Source: Elizabethkingia meningoseptica_A
GTDB taxonomy: Bacteria > Bacteroidota > Bacteroidia > Flavobacteriales > Weeksellaceae
Assembly (NCBI RefSeq): GCF_045762675.1
Contig: NZ_JBJDLK010000004.1
Coordinates: forward strand, 496,001-560,000
Direction: 5' to 3'
DNA: 64,000 nt
The notes below the pieces were generated by a model. It saw only the letters and a list, made by a program, of their open reading frames with translations. It was not told the DNA's origin and did not search any database. This document shows positions 34,376-43,947 of the stretch, piece after piece. Made by a program: the position numbers and the translations under genes. Position 1 is the stretch's first letter, and every line of letters starts with the position of its first letter.

Positions 34376-36280
34376 TTATGAATTCAATAAAAAGTTAACA
34401 ATTAATATAATCCCTACAGCCAATGACATAATCAGCACATAAGTCTCTACATTTCCATTTTGAAGGCGCTTGAAAGATTTTCCTGAATCTTCAGCCCCGT
34501 TTGCGACAAAATTCACAATACGATCGAGTACAGCTTTATCAAACATTGAAGCCGCTTTACCCATACCTTCAACAGGCTTTACAATCATTGCGTTATAAAT
34601 TTCATCAATTTTTAACTTCTGAGCAGAAAGTCTTTCCCATCCAACATATTTGCTTTCCGGTAATGCCATTTTCTTTTTGTTTACATAAGTATTTCTTACG
34701 ATAAACCATACGATAACAAACATGGCAACGGTTACAGCTAATAAAATAAGCTCGGTAGTAATACTAAGTTCCGGAAGCTCAATCGGAGCTATGATCACCT
34801 TGTTTAACCAGTGCGCCAGCTGCTGAGAGTGGTCGTGGGATACAAAGTGCGGAAGGTTGAAGAAACCACCAACTACTGAAAGAATTGCCAGTACAATTAA
34901 TGGTAACGTCATATTCAGTGGACTTTCATGTAAATGATGTTCCTGTTCTTTAGTACCTCTGAACTCTCCGAAGAAAGTAAGGTATAGAAGACGGAACATA
35001 TAGATAGCGGTCATGGCAGCACTTACAAAAGTGAAGAACCATACCACAGGGTTTTTAGCAAATGCAGTTGCAAGAATTTCATCTTTAGAGATCATCCCCG
35101 ATAAGAAAGGGAAACCTGTAATAGCAAGTGTACCGATTAGGAAAGTCCAGTAGGTTACCGGAATTTTCTTTCTCAGCCCGCCCATAGAACGCATATCCTG
35201 CTCTCCGCTCATCGCGTGAATTACAGAACCAGATCCTAAGAATAATAATGCTTTAAAGAATGCATGCGTCATCAGGTGGAACATTGCCGTTGTGTATGAA
35301 CCTGCACCTAAAGCAATAAACATAAAGCCTAACTGTGATACAGTAGAGTAGGCCAGTACTTTTTTAATATCGTTCTGTCTCAGGGCAATAAATGATGCCA
35401 CTAATGATGTTATAAGACCAATGTACATAATGAATTCCATTGTACTTGGTGCCAGTGTATATAAGAAGTTAGAACGTACAACAAGATAAATACCTGCAGT
35501 AACCATGGTTGCTGCGTGAATTAATGCTGATACCGGAGTTGGCCCGGCCATCGCATCCGGAAGCCACGTGAATAACGGGATCTGTGCCGATTTACCCATA
35601 GCTCCGATGAATAAAGAAACCGTGATGAACAAAATAGCACCGCCGTTATATTCAAATTTAGAAGCGTTTTGTGCTACTGTAAGGTAATCAATTGCATTCA
35701 GCTGATAGGCAATAGCAAAGATACCAATCAGTAAACCAAGGTCACCGATACGGTTCATAATAAACGCTTTTCTTGCCGCTTTGCCGTATTCTACATTATC
35801 ATACCAGAAACCGATAAGTAAGTAAGAACAAACTCCAACACCTTCCCATCCGATAAACAGAATCAGGTAGTTGCTTCCCATAACTAATAAAAGCATGGAG
35901 AAAACAAACAGGTTAAGGTAAGTGAAGAATTTGTAAAAACCCTTATCATGGCTCATATAGCCAATAGAATACAGGTGTATTAAGGAACCAATTCCGGTAA
36001 TGATTAATACCATCATTAAAGATAACTGGTCTATTTGTAATGAAAAGTTAATCTGAACTCCGTCAATCTGGAACCATTTAAATAAACGTACAATTTTTAC
36101 AGGAGCGTCCGCAGTGTAATCGGAAAAAATAGAAGCTGCTAAAACGAATGAGGCAAAAACCGCAAGCGTTGCAAGGCTTCCTACTACAATTTTAGGCAAA
36201 TGCTTTCCGAATAAGCCGTTAATCAGGAATCCTATTAACGGTAAAGTAAGTATAGCTATAATCAAATTATCCATCTGCAT
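34376..36280 (-). CDS. nuoL: NADH-quinone oxidoreductase subunit L
   Basis: This 634-residue distal antiporter-like subunit has GWEGVGVCSYLLIGFWY and KSAQIPLFTWLPDAMAGPTPVSALIHAATMVTAG, both diagnostic of NuoL. The long C-terminal lateral helix region (about 480-634), which runs along the membrane arm, is present. The start overlaps the stop of nuoK by one base. An alternative start two codons later (MDNL) is possible. Confidence 0.96.
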   Translation of the reverse strand: MQMDNLIIAILTLPLIGFLINGLFGKHLPKIVVGSLATLAVFASFVLAASIFSDYTADAPVKIVRLFKWFQIDGVQINFSLQIDQLSLMMVLIITGIGSLIHLYSIGYMSHDKGFYKFFTYLNLFVFSMLLLVMGSNYLILFIGWEGVGVCSYLLIGFWYDNVEYGKAARKAFIMNRIGDLGLLIGIFAIAYQLNAIDYLTVAQNASKFEYNGGAILFITVSLFIGAMGKSAQIPLFTWLPDAMAGPTPVSALIHAATMVTAGIYLVVRSNFLYTLAPSTMEFIMYIGLITSLVASFIALRQNDIKKVLAYSTVSQLGFMFIALGAGSYTTAMFHLMTHAFFKALLFLGSGSVIHAMSGEQDMRSMGGLRKKIPVTYWTFLIGTLAITGFPFLSGMISKDEILATAFAKNPVVWFFTFVSAAMTAIYMFRLLYLTFFGEFRGTKEQEHHLHESPLNMTLPLIVLAILSVVGGFFNLPHFVSHDHSQQLAHWLNKVIIAPIELPELSITTELILLAVTVAMFVIVWFIVRNTYVNKKKMALPESKYVGWERLSAQKLKIDEIYNAMIVKPVEGMGKAASMFDKAVLDRIVNFVANGAEDSGKSFKRLQNGNVETYVLIMSLAVGIILIVNFLLNS

Positions 36281-36612
36281 TATCCTTTTAATTTGTTAAA
36301 TACACTAACATCCACAGAGCGTGTGTTTCTGTACATCATGGTTAATATTGCCAATCCTACAGCAACTTCAGCTGCAGCAACTACCATGATGAAAAATACC
36401 AGTACCTGTGCATTTCCGTCTCCTTTGTATGCTGAAAAAGCAGCTAACAGTAAGTTTACAGAGTTTAGCATAAGTTCAACACATCCGAGAATGATAATCG
36501 CATTTTTACGGATCAAAACTCCTAAAACACCTAAACTAAATAACAGACTGCACAAGATAATGTAATGTTCTATCGGAACAGCCTGTAACATTGAATTAGT
36601 TACTTCTCCCAT
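36280..36612 (-). CDS. nuoK: NADH-quinone oxidoreductase subunit K
   Basis: This 110-residue protein has three membrane helices, with the conserved Glu in GCVELMLNSVNLLL and a second in AAAEVAVGLAILTMMYR. Length and position between nuoJ and nuoL are normal. The two glutamates belong to the E-channel linking quinone reduction to proton pumping. Confidence 0.95.
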   Translation of the reverse strand: MGEVTNSMLQAVPIEHYIILCSLLFSLGVLGVLIRKNAIIILGCVELMLNSVNLLLAAFSAYKGDGNAQVLVFFIMVVAAAEVAVGLAILTMMYRNTRSVDVSVFNKLKG

Positions 36613-36613
36613 T

Positions 36614-37108
36614 TTATATATCTTTTTTACCGATTAATACTGCACTGATGATAGCCGTTAAGATAAGTACACTCGCTAGCTCAAAAGGCAATACATATTC
36701 GTTAAACAATAATTTTCCCAGATTTTTGGTAAGACCTACACCGTTATCGGATACGGCGATTTTTGCACTTCCCTTTACACCTCTGTAGGCACCTAATAAT
36801 CCCGTTAATAAAATCCCTGCGGAAATAATTCCAATGAATTTCATATAATTCTTCTTACTGGATTCGTCTTTTGCATTAAGGTTAAGCATCATCAGAATAT
36901 ATAAGAAGAGTACCATAATAGCACCTGTGTATACAATAATCTGAACAATACCTAAGAACTGTGCATTTAATAAAATGTACATTCCGGCAATTGAGAAAAA
37001 TGTAATAACAAGTGATAAAATACTGTATAGCGGGTTTTTAGAAAAAACCATATAAACAGCGCTGGCTAACGCTAACAGTGCTACAAAATAAAAAATATAC
37101 TGTTCCAT
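36614..37108 (-). CDS. nuoJ: NADH-quinone oxidoreductase subunit J
   Basis: This 164-residue subunit has five membrane helices, with AQFLGIVQIIVYTGAIMVLFLYILMMLNL the diagnostic helix-3 region that carries the pi-bulge. It overlaps nuoI by one base and is followed by nuoK with a one-base gap, indicating tight coupling. Confidence 0.95.
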   Translation of the reverse strand: MEQYIFYFVALLALASAVYMVFSKNPLYSILSLVITFFSIAGMYILLNAQFLGIVQIIVYTGAIMVLFLYILMMLNLNAKDESSKKNYMKFIGIISAGILLTGLLGAYRGVKGSAKIAVSDNGVGLTKNLGKLLFNEYVLPFELASVLILTAIISAVLIGKKDI

Positions 37109-37647
37109 TATTCCGGTTGGTTATAAGATTTTTTTTGACGATCGGAAATATCAATACGGTTGTCCATATCTTCTACCAGCTTGTCTTTTCCGTAAACGAA
37201 AGAACCTCTGTTAGTTTCTACATCCACCAATCTGTCTGTTAAATAAATAGCTGATTTAGGGCAGGCATCCTCACAAAGGCCGCAGAAGATGCATCTCAAC
37301 ATATTGATTTCATACACCTCAGCGTATTTCTCTTCACGGTATAAATGCTTATCCTCTTTTTTTCTTTCTGCAGCTGTCATCGTGATTGCTTCCGCAGGGC
37401 AAGCTACTGCACAAAGACCGCAGGCCGTGCATCTTTCTCTTCCTTCGTCATCTCTCTTCAGGACGTGCTGACCGCGCCATACCTTTGCGAAAATTCTCTT
37501 TTCTTCAGGGTAGCTGAAGGTATTGTTCTTCTGAAAAGCATGTTTCAGTGTGATCCCCATACCTTTGAAAATAGCAGGCAGATAAGTTTTTTCGGCTAAA
37601 GTCATCTCTTTTTTAGAGACTACCTTTGATCTGTTTGTTAGTTTCAT
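37108..37647 (-). CDS. nuoI: NADH-quinone oxidoreductase subunit I, ferredoxin type
   Basis: This 179-residue peripheral subunit has two 4Fe-4S motifs, CTACGLCAVACP and CIFCGLCEDACP, which carry clusters N6a and N6b. The N-terminal amphipathic region KAFQKNN-like rests on the membrane arm. It is separated from nuoH by 154 bases of repeat-rich sequence, although the two are normally adjacent. Confidence 0.95.
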   Translation of the reverse strand: MKLTNRSKVVSKKEMTLAEKTYLPAIFKGMGITLKHAFQKNNTFSYPEEKRIFAKVWRGQHVLKRDDEGRERCTACGLCAVACPAEAITMTAAERKKEDKHLYREEKYAEVYEINMLRCIFCGLCEDACPKSAIYLTDRLVDVETNRGSFVYGKDKLVEDMDNRIDISDRQKKSYNQPE

Positions 37648-37801
37648 TTTATTTTAGCTATTAAGATGGCAGACATTAATTATTAGAATAAAGTTTCGGG
37701 ACATTTGAGAGGATATCTCAGATCCTGATTCCGTATCTTCTAAATAATTTCCTTCATCACTAATTCAAAATTTATAATTCAAAATCCATAATTGTCCGTT
37801 G
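37648..37801. repeat. Repeat-like intergenic sequence between nuoI and nuoH
   Basis: The words AATTCAAAATTTATAATTCAAAATCCATAATT are near-direct repeats in this otherwise tightly packed operon. No gene or T-run terminator is seen. Confidence 0.5.
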
Positions 37802-38833
37802 TTACACAAACAATAATATTGCACCGGTTACCAAAAGGTTAATTAACGCTAATGGAATGAAAGATTTCCATCCAAGGTGCATTAACTGGTCATAACGGAA
37901 TCTTGGTAAAGTCCATCTGATCCACATAAAGATGAATACAAATGTAAATGCCTTCAGCAAGAAAACGATAATACTGATAATACCCGCTGCATTTTCTCCC
38001 CAGTTTTCACCAACCCATTGAATTCCCGGATAGTTGTAACCTCCGAAGAAAAGGGTAGCGATAAGTGCAGAAGAAATAAACATATTTACATATTCAGCAA
38101 ATAAGAATAAACCGAACTTCATAGAAGAATACTCCGTATGGAATCCGTTGATCAATTCTGATTCACATTCCGCTAAGTCAAATGGTGCACGGTTACATTC
38201 TGCCAAAGCACACACAAAGAAGATGAGGAATGCTACCGGCTGTAAAACAACATTCCACTTCATTCCGCCCCATCCGGCCTGATTTTCGGTAATGACACGA
38301 AGATCTAAAGAACCGTTCATGATAACGATAGAAAGAAGGGAAAGTCCCATTGCCAATTCATAAGAGATCATCTGAGAGGAAGCTCTTACGGCAGAGATTA
38401 ATGAGAATTTATTGTTGGAAGCCCAGCCTCCGATCATAATTGCATAAACACTGGTTGAAGCCATACCGATAAGAAAAAGAACTCCTACATCGATGTTTGC
38501 AACCTGTACAGGTAAAGATTCTCCACCAATGTTAAGTGTTTTTCCCCAGGGAATAACAGCGCCTGTAAGCAGGGAAATAAACATCAGAATCCCCGGAGCA
38601 AGAATAAATAAAAACTTCTCCGCATTTTTTGGGATAAACTCTTCCTTGAAGAAAAGTTTACCACCATCGGCTAATGGCTGCAAAAGACCAAAAGGTCCTG
38701 CACGGTTAGGCCCGATTCTGTCCTGCATAATTGCAGCAACTTTCCGTTCTGCCCAGGTAGAATAAGCAGCAACCGCGATGCATAATACAAACAGAACAAC
38801 GATAAGTATTGTTGTAAAAAGAATATTTGTCAT
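37802..38833 (-). CDS. nuoH: NADH-quinone oxidoreductase subunit H
   Basis: This 343-residue membrane subunit contacts the quinone chamber. Diagnostic segments are ERKVAAIMQDRIGPNRAGPFGLLQPLADG near the N-terminus and AECNRAPFDLAECESELINGFHTEYSSM, with the conserved acids of the quinone cavity. Eight membrane helices are expected. It lies 3 bases after the short nuoG, in the same operon. Confidence 0.96.
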   Translation of the reverse strand: MTNILFTTILIVVLFVLCIAVAAYSTWAERKVAAIMQDRIGPNRAGPFGLLQPLADGGKLFFKEEFIPKNAEKFLFILAPGILMFISLLTGAVIPWGKTLNIGGESLPVQVANIDVGVLFLIGMASTSVYAIMIGGWASNNKFSLISAVRASSQMISYELAMGLSLLSIVIMNGSLDLRVITENQAGWGGMKWNVVLQPVAFLIFFVCALAECNRAPFDLAECESELINGFHTEYSSMKFGLFLFAEYVNMFISSALIATLFFGGYNYPGIQWVGENWGENAAGIISIIVFLLKAFTFVFIFMWIRWTLPRFRYDQLMHLGWKSFIPLALINLLVTGAILLFV

Positions 38834-38836
38834 GGT

Positions 38837-39835
38837 TTATTTTTCGTGTTTGCTATCTATTTCTATTACTGTTTCGGAATCAATACTCTTATAAGAGTTT
38901 TGTAATGTTCCGTATTTGTTTGTTGAAATTACTGAATGACGGTCGATATGTCTAGGTCCTTCAATATTCCAGTCTTTGGTATCTTTTCTTTCGAAGCGAC
39001 ATTCGTTACAGATAAATTCCTCTACTTCACCATAAATATCTTTTCTGGCTGTAACACGAAGAATTTCATCACCTTTCATCCAAAGAACAGCTTTTCCGCT
39101 GCACTTCTCACACTTACATGTTGCATTTACCGGCTTGGTATACCATACACGGCTTGCGAAACGGAAGGTTCTGTCTGTTAAAGCGCCTACAGGACATACA
39201 TCGATAACATTACCAATAAAGTCATTATCCAGTGCTTTGTTCAGGTAGGTAGAAATTTCAGCATGATCTCCTCTGAACAGGATTCCATGTTCTCTTTCCG
39301 GCGTCAGCTGATCAGCCAGAAGTACACAACGTGCACAGAGAATACAACGGTTCATATTCAGTTTAATATAAGGGCCGATATCATCGGCATCGAAAGTTCT
39401 TCTTTCAAACTCGGTACGGGTTTGCTGAAGACCGTTTTCATAACTTAAATCCTGTAAATGACATTCTCCTGCCTGATCACAGATAGGGCAGTCTAACGGG
39501 TGATTTACCAATAAAAATTCAGTTACTGCATGTCTAGCTTCCTGGGTTTTCGGAGAGTCAAGATTCTTAACTTCCATACCATCCATTACGGTTGTACGAC
39601 AGCTTGCCACTAACTTAGGCATAGGTCTTGGGTCTGCTTCAGAACCTTTGGATACCTCAACAAGGCAAGTTCTGCAACGACCACCGCTTTTCTCCAATTT
39701 GCTGTAATAGCACATTGCCGGCGGCACAGATTTTCCTCCAATTTGTCTGGCTGCTTCTAAAATAGTAGTGCCCGGCGCAACTTCAGTCGTCTGTCCGTCA
39801 ATGGTTATTTTGAATTTTTTAATTTCTTCGCTCAT
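38837..39835 (-). CDS. nuoG: NADH-quinone oxidoreductase subunit G, short form
   Basis: This 332-residue protein covers only the N-terminal iron-sulfur part of NuoG. It has a 2Fe-2S ferredoxin (Cys42, 54, 57, 79), the His-Cys3 4Fe-4S site (His112, Cys116, 119, 125), a 4Fe-4S site (Cys164, 167, 170, 214), and cysteines 240, 242, 245, 276 and 279 like the start of the molybdopterin-family domain. The 400-500-residue molybdopterin-fold domain of E. coli NuoG is absent, and the gene stops 3 bases before nuoH, so no second fragment follows. This short form occurs in other flavobacteria as far as I know. Electron path clusters N1b, N4 and N5 are intact. Confidence 0.9.
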   Translation of the reverse strand: MSEEIKKFKITIDGQTTEVAPGTTILEAARQIGGKSVPPAMCYYSKLEKSGGRCRTCLVEVSKGSEADPRPMPKLVASCRTTVMDGMEVKNLDSPKTQEARHAVTEFLLVNHPLDCPICDQAGECHLQDLSYENGLQQTRTEFERRTFDADDIGPYIKLNMNRCILCARCVLLADQLTPEREHGILFRGDHAEISTYLNKALDNDFIGNVIDVCPVGALTDRTFRFASRVWYTKPVNATCKCEKCSGKAVLWMKGDEILRVTARKDIYGEVEEFICNECRFERKDTKDWNIEGPRHIDRHSVISTNKYGTLQNSYKSIDSETVIEIDSKHEK

Positions 39836-39876
39836 ATTATATGCTTTAAGCTTTATGCATGAAGCAATAGGCTTTG

Positions 39877-40725
39877 TTATTTATTTTTCTTTGTATTAAA
39901 TGTATAACCGATTCCGGCAAGGACCTGCCCGAAAACAAAATCCTGCTGTGCCTTGTCCGGCTTATTATTTAATGTTGTTTTAATATCCCACATATTGATA
40001 TAACCGGCTTTTCCTTCAAGGCGAAGCATCCAGTGCTTGGCAAAAACAAGGTTGATACTGGCTCTGGCATCTGTACCTATCCCGGCTACGTGAAAACGGT
40101 CGCTTCTTTCATTACCAAAAAGTTTCACATTACTTTTCGGCATCATAAAACCGGCTCCAACTCCATAAGACCAAACAATATCCCAGTTTTTGCTGGTACT
40201 GATCTTCTGGTATTTTTCAATACCCAGGTTTTCATAGTTAAGTCCGTCAGTATGTTCAAAAGTCAGGAATTGTTCGTCCTGTAAATTTACCTGTCCGTTG
40301 TTCACCATCCCTGCATATTTAGGGTCGGAGATATGTCCGGAGAAATTTACTGTCTGGTTCTGATCCATCACATATTTCATGTGGTCAATCCCTAAGACTA
40401 TTGCTAAATTATCTTTAATAAAATAACCAGCTCTGAAGTTATACTGTACCACAGTAAACCATCCCGGGTTAAAATAAACTATTCCAAATTTTGTAGGTCT
40501 GTCATGCGCTACAACATTATTCAGTTGGAAGTTATATCCGTTTCCTGAAAAATGAATGTCGGAATTACTAAATGCAGCTCTGTTCCATCCGAAGAAAACA
40601 AACATTTGTCCTTTCTTCGTTAGTGGAGTAGGCTTTTCTACAATATTAGTATTGCTGTCAAGACTTTGAGAAAAAGCTAAACTTGTTCCTAAAAATAGAC
40701 TCGCAATTGCAAAAAACTTCTTCAT
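39877..40725 (-). CDS. Outer-membrane beta-barrel protein inside the nuo operon
   Basis: The protein has 282 residues. The signal peptide ends near AFSQ (about residue 20). Alternating strands (MFVFFGWNRAAFS, KFGIVYFNPGWFTVVQYNFRAGYF, SYGVGAGFMM, WMLRLEGKAGYINMW, QVLAGIGYTF) point to a small outer-membrane barrel. It lies between nuoF (19 bases) and nuoG (41 bases) on the same strand, so it should be co-transcribed with complex I, though it has no link to NADH oxidation that I know. Function unknown. Confidence 0.85.
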   Translation of the reverse strand: MKKFFAIASLFLGTSLAFSQSLDSNTNIVEKPTPLTKKGQMFVFFGWNRAAFSNSDIHFSGNGYNFQLNNVVAHDRPTKFGIVYFNPGWFTVVQYNFRAGYFIKDNLAIVLGIDHMKYVMDQNQTVNFSGHISDPKYAGMVNNGQVNLQDEQFLTFEHTDGLNYENLGIEKYQKISTSKNWDIVWSYGVGAGFMMPKSNVKLFGNERSDRFHVAGIGTDARASINLVFAKHWMLRLEGKAGYINMWDIKTTLNNKPDKAQQDFVFGQVLAGIGYTFNTKKNK

Positions 40726-40744
40726 TATATCGGTCAGCTGTTAA

Positions 40745-42103
40745 TTAATTTGTAGCAGCCGGAGCTGGTAACGGATCAGCATAATGTGCCAGTCCGTAAT
40801 TTTGGGTTAAACAAAGTTCAGGATTCTTCACATGCCATTCAAATTCATCTCTGAAATGACGAATAGCTGCTGCAACAGGCCATGCTGCTGCGTCTCCAAG
40901 CGGACAAATGGTATTTCCCTCAATCTTACGCTGGATATCCCAAAGCAGATCGATGTCTTCCATCGTTCCTTTTCCGCTGTCAATTTTCTTTAATATTCTG
41001 TACATCCATCCTGTTCCTTCACGGCAAGGTGTACACTGTCCGCAACTTTCGTGGTTGTAGAATCTTGCAAGCGTAAGAGTATGTTTTACAACACACTGAT
41101 CTTCATCCAGTACAATAAAACCACCGGATCCCATCATAGTACCAGTCGCAAAACCACCGTCAGCAAGACTCTCATAATTCATATAACGAGGCTCACCATT
41201 AATAGTTTTTAATAAAAGGTTTGCAGGAACAATAGGAACTGAAGATCCTCCCGGAATACAAGCCTTCAGCTTTTTCCCGTTTGGAATACCACCACAATAT
41301 TCATCAGAGTAAATAAACTCTTCCACAGTGATGGTCATATCGATTTCATAAACGCCTGGTTTGTTGATATTACCACAAGCAGAAATCAGCTTGGTTCCGG
41401 TAGAACGGCCTACACCAATTTTGGAGTATTCGGCACCGGTAATATTAATGATCGGAACAATAGCAGCAATAGATTCCACATTGTTTACCACAGTTGGTCT
41501 TTCCCAAAGACCTTTAACAGCCGGGAAAGGTGGTTTCAAACGAGGATTCCCACGCTTGCCTTCCAATGATTCAAGAAGAGCAGTCTCTTCTCCGCAGATA
41601 TATGCACCTGCACCTCTTTGTACATAGATTTCTAAATCGAAACCGGTTCCTAAAATATTTTTACCTAAGAATCCTGCTTTTTTAGCTTCTTCAATAGCTT
41701 CTTCTAAAATGTCAGGAATCCAGGAATATTCTCCTCTGATATAGATATAAGACGCATTAGACCCTAAACAGAAAGATGAAATAATCATTCCTTCAATTAA
41801 AAGGTGTGGAATAAATTCCATTAAATAACGGTCTTTAAACGTTCCGGGTTCAGACTCATCGGCATTTACAACAAGGTGTCTTGGCACTCCGTCTGGTTTT
41901 GCCAGAAAGCTCCACTTCATTCCCGTTGGGAAACCTGCTCCACCACGTCCTCTGAGTCCGGAAGCTTTAACTTCCTCCAGAATTTCGTCCGGTGTCATTT
42001 TCAAGGCTTTTTCCACTGCTTCGTAACCACCTTGTTTTCTGTAGGTGTCGAAGTAACGGATACCTTCTATATGAGCGTCTTTAAGTAAAAGTTTTTTACT
42101 CAT
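40745..42103 (-). CDS. nuoF: NADH-quinone oxidoreductase subunit F
   Basis: This 452-residue subunit binds NADH, FMN and cluster N3. The nucleotide motif GRGGAGFPTGMKWSF, the FMN-side YICGEETALLESLEGKRGNPRLKPPFPA and the cluster-binding ESCGQCTPCREGTGW with a later Cys are present. It lies 10 bases after nuoE. It is the electron entry point of complex I. Confidence 0.97.
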   Translation of the reverse strand: MSKKLLLKDAHIEGIRYFDTYRKQGGYEAVEKALKMTPDEILEEVKASGLRGRGGAGFPTGMKWSFLAKPDGVPRHLVVNADESEPGTFKDRYLMEFIPHLLIEGMIISSFCLGSNASYIYIRGEYSWIPDILEEAIEEAKKAGFLGKNILGTGFDLEIYVQRGAGAYICGEETALLESLEGKRGNPRLKPPFPAVKGLWERPTVVNNVESIAAIVPIINITGAEYSKIGVGRSTGTKLISACGNINKPGVYEIDMTITVEEFIYSDEYCGGIPNGKKLKACIPGGSSVPIVPANLLLKTINGEPRYMNYESLADGGFATGTMMGSGGFIVLDEDQCVVKHTLTLARFYNHESCGQCTPCREGTGWMYRILKKIDSGKGTMEDIDLLWDIQRKIEGNTICPLGDAAAWPVAAAIRHFRDEFEWHVKNPELCLTQNYGLAHYADPLPAPAATN

Positions 42104-42113
42104 TTTATTATAT

Positions 42114-42623
42114 TTAGTCTAAAGCAACAGCTCCCTGACGGCAAAGTTCAAGGATCTCGTCTACTTTCTCTTTTGTTAAATTCTCGTGATAAAATTTCCC
42201 TAACTGCATCATTGGTGCATAACCGCAAGCCCCGAGACACTCTGCAGGCTTTAAGGTAAATAAACCATCTTCAGTTGTTTCTCCGTCTTTAATGTTTAAT
42301 TTCTGGCGGATGTAATCTAATATATCATCACTTCCTTTCAACATACAAGGACCGGTTCTGCAAACTTCCAGTACATACTTGCCCACAGGTTTCATGTTGA
42401 ACATGGTATAGAATGTTGCAACTTCGTAAACCTCAATAGGTCTTATATCAAGCAGGCTTGCAACATAATCCATTACAGGAACGTCAAGCCAGCCACTAAA
42501 CTCTTTTTGTGCGATGTGAAGCACAGGAATAAGAGCGGATTTTTGTCTGCCCTCAGGATATCTTGCGATAATTTTGTTTACCTGTTCTAAAACTTCAGGT
42601 TTAAAAGCAATTGTTTCGCTCAT
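42114..42623 (-). CDS. nuoE: NADH-quinone oxidoreductase subunit E
   Basis: This 169-residue thioredoxin-fold subunit has the 2Fe-2S cluster N1a ligands in VCRTGPCML and CLGACGYAPMM. It works with NuoF as the NADH dehydrogenase module. It is separated from nuoD by about 100 bases of TGTACAGTGTAC-type repeats. Confidence 0.95.
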   Translation of the reverse strand: MSETIAFKPEVLEQVNKIIARYPEGRQKSALIPVLHIAQKEFSGWLDVPVMDYVASLLDIRPIEVYEVATFYTMFNMKPVGKYVLEVCRTGPCMLKGSDDILDYIRQKLNIKDGETTEDGLFTLKPAECLGACGYAPMMQLGKFYHENLTKEKVDEILELCRQGAVALD

Positions 42624-42639
42624 CTTTTTTATTTGTAAA

Positions 42640-42723
42640 ATGTACAGTGTACGATGTACAGTGTACTTTATCGATTATAAAAACTATATTTCTTTATACA
42701 TTTTACTTTGTACCGTGTACAAT
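42640..42723. repeat. TGTACAGTGTAC repeats between nuoE and nuoD
   Basis: AATGTACAGTGTACGATGTACAGTGTAC and, 40 bases on, TTTGTACCGTGTACAATTT form tandem near-palindromic words. They resemble those at 11343-11399. No T-run terminator is present. Confidence 0.6.
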
Positions 42724-43947
42724 TTATGCATCCAGCTCTCCTGCAATAACATTAAGACTACTCAACGTTACAACAGCATCAGAAATTAAAGAGCCACGAA
42801 TCATTTCCGGATATGCCTGATAATAAATGAAACATGGTCTTCTAAAGTGTAATCTGTAAGGCGTACGGCCTCCGTCGCTAATCATATAGAACCCAAGTTC
42901 TCCGTTTCCTCCTTCTACACTGTGGTATACTTCTCCTACAGGAATATCCTGTTCTCCCATTACAATCTTAAAGTGGTAAATCAGGGCTTCCATTTTTGTG
43001 TAAACGTCCGCTTTCTCCGGAAGATAGAAATCAGGAACATCTGCATGGTAAGATCCCTGAGGAAGGTTTTCGTAAGCATTTTTAATAAGCTTGTAACTTT
43101 CCATAATCTCAACCTGACGAACCATGAATCTGTCGTAGGTATCTCCGGCAGTACCAATTGGTACGATGAAGTCGAAGTCATCATACGAAGAATAAGGTTG
43201 TGCAACTCTTACGTCGTAGTCAACGCCGGCAGCACGTAGGTTTGGTCCCGTAAAGCTGTAGCTTAATGCTCTTTCTGCACTAATAGCTCCGGTACCAATA
43301 GTACGATCCATAAAGATCCTGTTTCGTTCCATCAGACTTTGGTACTCACCGAACACTTTTGGAAAGGTCTTTATGAAATCTTTTAGCAGTTCATGGAATT
43401 TTGGACTGAAGTCTCTTTCGAAACCACCAATTCTTCCCATGTTTGTTGTCATTCTTGCACCGCAGATCTGCTCATAAATATCATAAATTTGTTCACGAAC
43501 CTGGAACAAATAGGTAAATCCTGTTAAAGCTCCTGTATCTACACCAATAACTCCATTACATACCATGTGGTCAGCAATTCTGGAGAGTTCCATCATGATA
43601 ATACGCATATAATCTACACGCTTGGGAACTTCACAACCGATGAGTTTTTCAACCGTCATGTGCCATCCGAAGTTGTTGATCGGGGCAGAACAGTAGTTTA
43701 ATCTGTCGGTTAACGTTGTAATCTGGCCATAAGGTCTTCTTTCAGCAATTTTTTCAAAAGCTCTGTGGATATATCCAACCGTTTGCTCAGAATGAAGAAT
43801 TCTCTCTCCATCCATTGTTAACACATTCTGGAAAATACCATGTGTTGCAGGGTGGGTTGGTCCAAGGTTTAGCGTATAAAGCTGCTGGTCGATTTGTTCT
43901 TTCGACTCGTATTGGCTAAGTATATTTGATAAATTGTTATCCTTCAT
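42724..43947 (-). CDS. nuoD: NADH-quinone oxidoreductase subunit D
   Basis: This 407-residue hydrogenase-like subunit forms, with NuoB and NuoH, the quinone site. GPTHPATHGIFQ near the N-terminus, RLNYCSAPINNFGW and the C-terminal EGGNGELGFYMISDGGRTPYRLHFRRPCF are diagnostic. It is flanked by repeat-rich gaps on both sides (76 bases from nuoC). It is separate from NuoC, not fused as in some proteobacteria. Confidence 0.96.
   Translation of the reverse strand: MKDNNLSNILSQYESKEQIDQQLYTLNLGPTHPATHGIFQNVLTMDGERILHSEQTVGYIHRAFEKIAERRPYGQITTLTDRLNYCSAPINNFGWHMTVEKLIGCEVPKRVDYMRIIMMELSRIADHMVCNGVIGVDTGALTGFTYLFQVREQIYDIYEQICGARMTTNMGRIGGFERDFSPKFHELLKDFIKTFPKVFGEYQSLMERNRIFMDRTIGTGAISAERALSYSFTGPNLRAAGVDYDVRVAQPYSSYDDFDFIVPIGTAGDTYDRFMVRQVEIMESYKLIKNAYENLPQGSYHADVPDFYLPEKADVYTKMEALIYHFKIVMGEQDIPVGEVYHSVEGGNGELGFYMISDGGRTPYRLHFRRPCFIYYQAYPEMIRGSLISDAVVTLSSLNVIAGELDA

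Noticed and set aside
38837..39835. Frameshift truncating nuoG
   Set aside because: nuoH begins 3 bases after the stop and no molybdopterin-domain fragments are present in any frame, so the short form is native.
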